Part shown: positions 52,744-53,009 of the stretch, piece after piece | How the letters are laid out: every line of letters begins with the position of its first letter | How positions within the stretch are numbered: position 1 is the stretch's first letter | Assembly: GCA_022703505.1 (NCBI GenBank) | Contig: JAKLDN010000011.1 | Span: 1-53,009, forward strand | DNA: 53,009 bases | Direction: 5' to 3' | Source: Spirochaetota bacterium | Lineage (GTDB): Bacteria > Spirochaetota > Spirochaetia > Treponematales > UBA12059 | The notes under the pieces: generated by a model | What the model was told of the DNA's origin: nothing | Database searches by the model: none | The model's input: the letters and a program-made list of their open reading frames with translations, nothing else | Position numbers and translations under genes: made by a program

Positions 52744-53009
52744 GGGAACCGGTCCGCCCCGCGGATCGATCCCTGAAACAACCTCGACGAGCGTCAGCTC
52801 GTCGCCGGGAACGGAGGTTCGCCCCGCGGACCGGCCCCGAGAAGCCTCGACGAGCGTCAGCTCGTCGCCGGGAACGGAGGTCCGCCCCGCGGACCGGCCC
52901 CGAGAAGCCTCGACGAGCGTCAGCTCGTCGCCGGGAACGGAGGTCCGCCCCGCGGACCGGCCCCGAGAAGCCTCGACGAGCGTCAGCTCGTCGCCGGGAA
53001 CGGAGGTCC
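52744..53009. repeat. 63-bp tandem repeat array, continuing out of the window
   Basis: Units begin with CCTCGACGAGCGTCAGCTCG at 52782, 52845, 52908 and 52971, exactly 63 bp apart. A degenerate partial unit precedes the first. Each unit has two hairpins: GACGAGC-GTCA-GCTCGTC and GGTCCGC-CCC-GCGGACC. Units are nearly identical (GGTTC versus GGTCC once). It lies just upstream of uppP and fills the last 265 bp. The unit is 21 codons long and two + frames stay open, but no start codon or ribosome binding site is seen. Confidence 0.88.

Noticed and set aside
52744-53009. CRISPR array.
   Set aside because: Units are identical head-to-tail with no variable spacers, and no cas gene is seen.

Overview
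This window is a 53 kb stretch of a high-GC (roughly two-thirds G+C), diderm, chemotactic bacterium. A TolC-type efflux operon, an outer-membrane barrel, exported lipoproteins, cheB/cheR and undecaprenyl-diphosphatase show the cell type. Several genes (a DUF5312-like protein, NMT1-domain receptor kinase, membrane-bound LuxR regulator) make a Spirochaetota member the best guess. That placement is inference from gene content, not proof. Almost all sequence is coding; I see no insertion sequence, prophage, rRNA or CRISPR array.

Layout. 1-1,990: 5' part of an RND adaptor gene and its tolC-like partner, minus strand. 2,183-6,030: a large endonuclease Q-UvrD-type helicase fusion followed by a CoA-type Nudix hydrolase. 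6,104-9,353: GyrI-like, AraC and GNAT genes. 9,433-14,602: NMT1-domain histidine kinase, a MarR-membrane protein pair, a lipoprotein hydrolase and an SDR. 14,705-18,968: an outer-membrane barrel gene and a repeat lipoprotein gene next to a multi-TM LuxR regulator; both exported genes carry the same 25-bp upstream block. 19,006-26,716: TetR, a small hypothetical, a beta-propeller protein, creBCD, a TrmO-like gene and AraC-GyrI. 26,784-29,413: a degenerate M20 protein, gpgS and an FHA protein. 29,505-33,901: eno, a START-like protein, parB, parA, NifU-like. 34,232-36,535: zinc-ribbon protein, cheB, cheR. 36,864-43,297: DUF151 nuclease-like, DUF5312-like, then purFMND. 43,504-52,706: tRNA-Gly, a sigma-70 factor, SEC-C protein, glgX, purK, ftsK and uppP, all on the minus strand. 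The window ends inside a 63-bp tandem repeat.

Patterns across the window. About a dozen genes have a TANNNT -10 hexamer ending only 5-8 nt before the start codon, often with a TTGNNN box 17 bp further up and with no ribosome binding site, which suggests widespread leaderless transcription. Other genes have the same promoter form plus a Shine-Dalgarno leader. Intergenic gaps hold several families of palindromic repeats: TGTCCAATAAG hairpins, GTGAATAGGTGAAT heptamer arrays, a 78-bp direct repeat between nifU and the zinc-ribbon gene, and the 63-bp array.

Main points of interest: the EndoQ-helicase fusion, the LuxR operator shared by two exported-protein genes, the leaderless promoter pattern, a MarR gene that seems to begin at ATT, and the repeat families.
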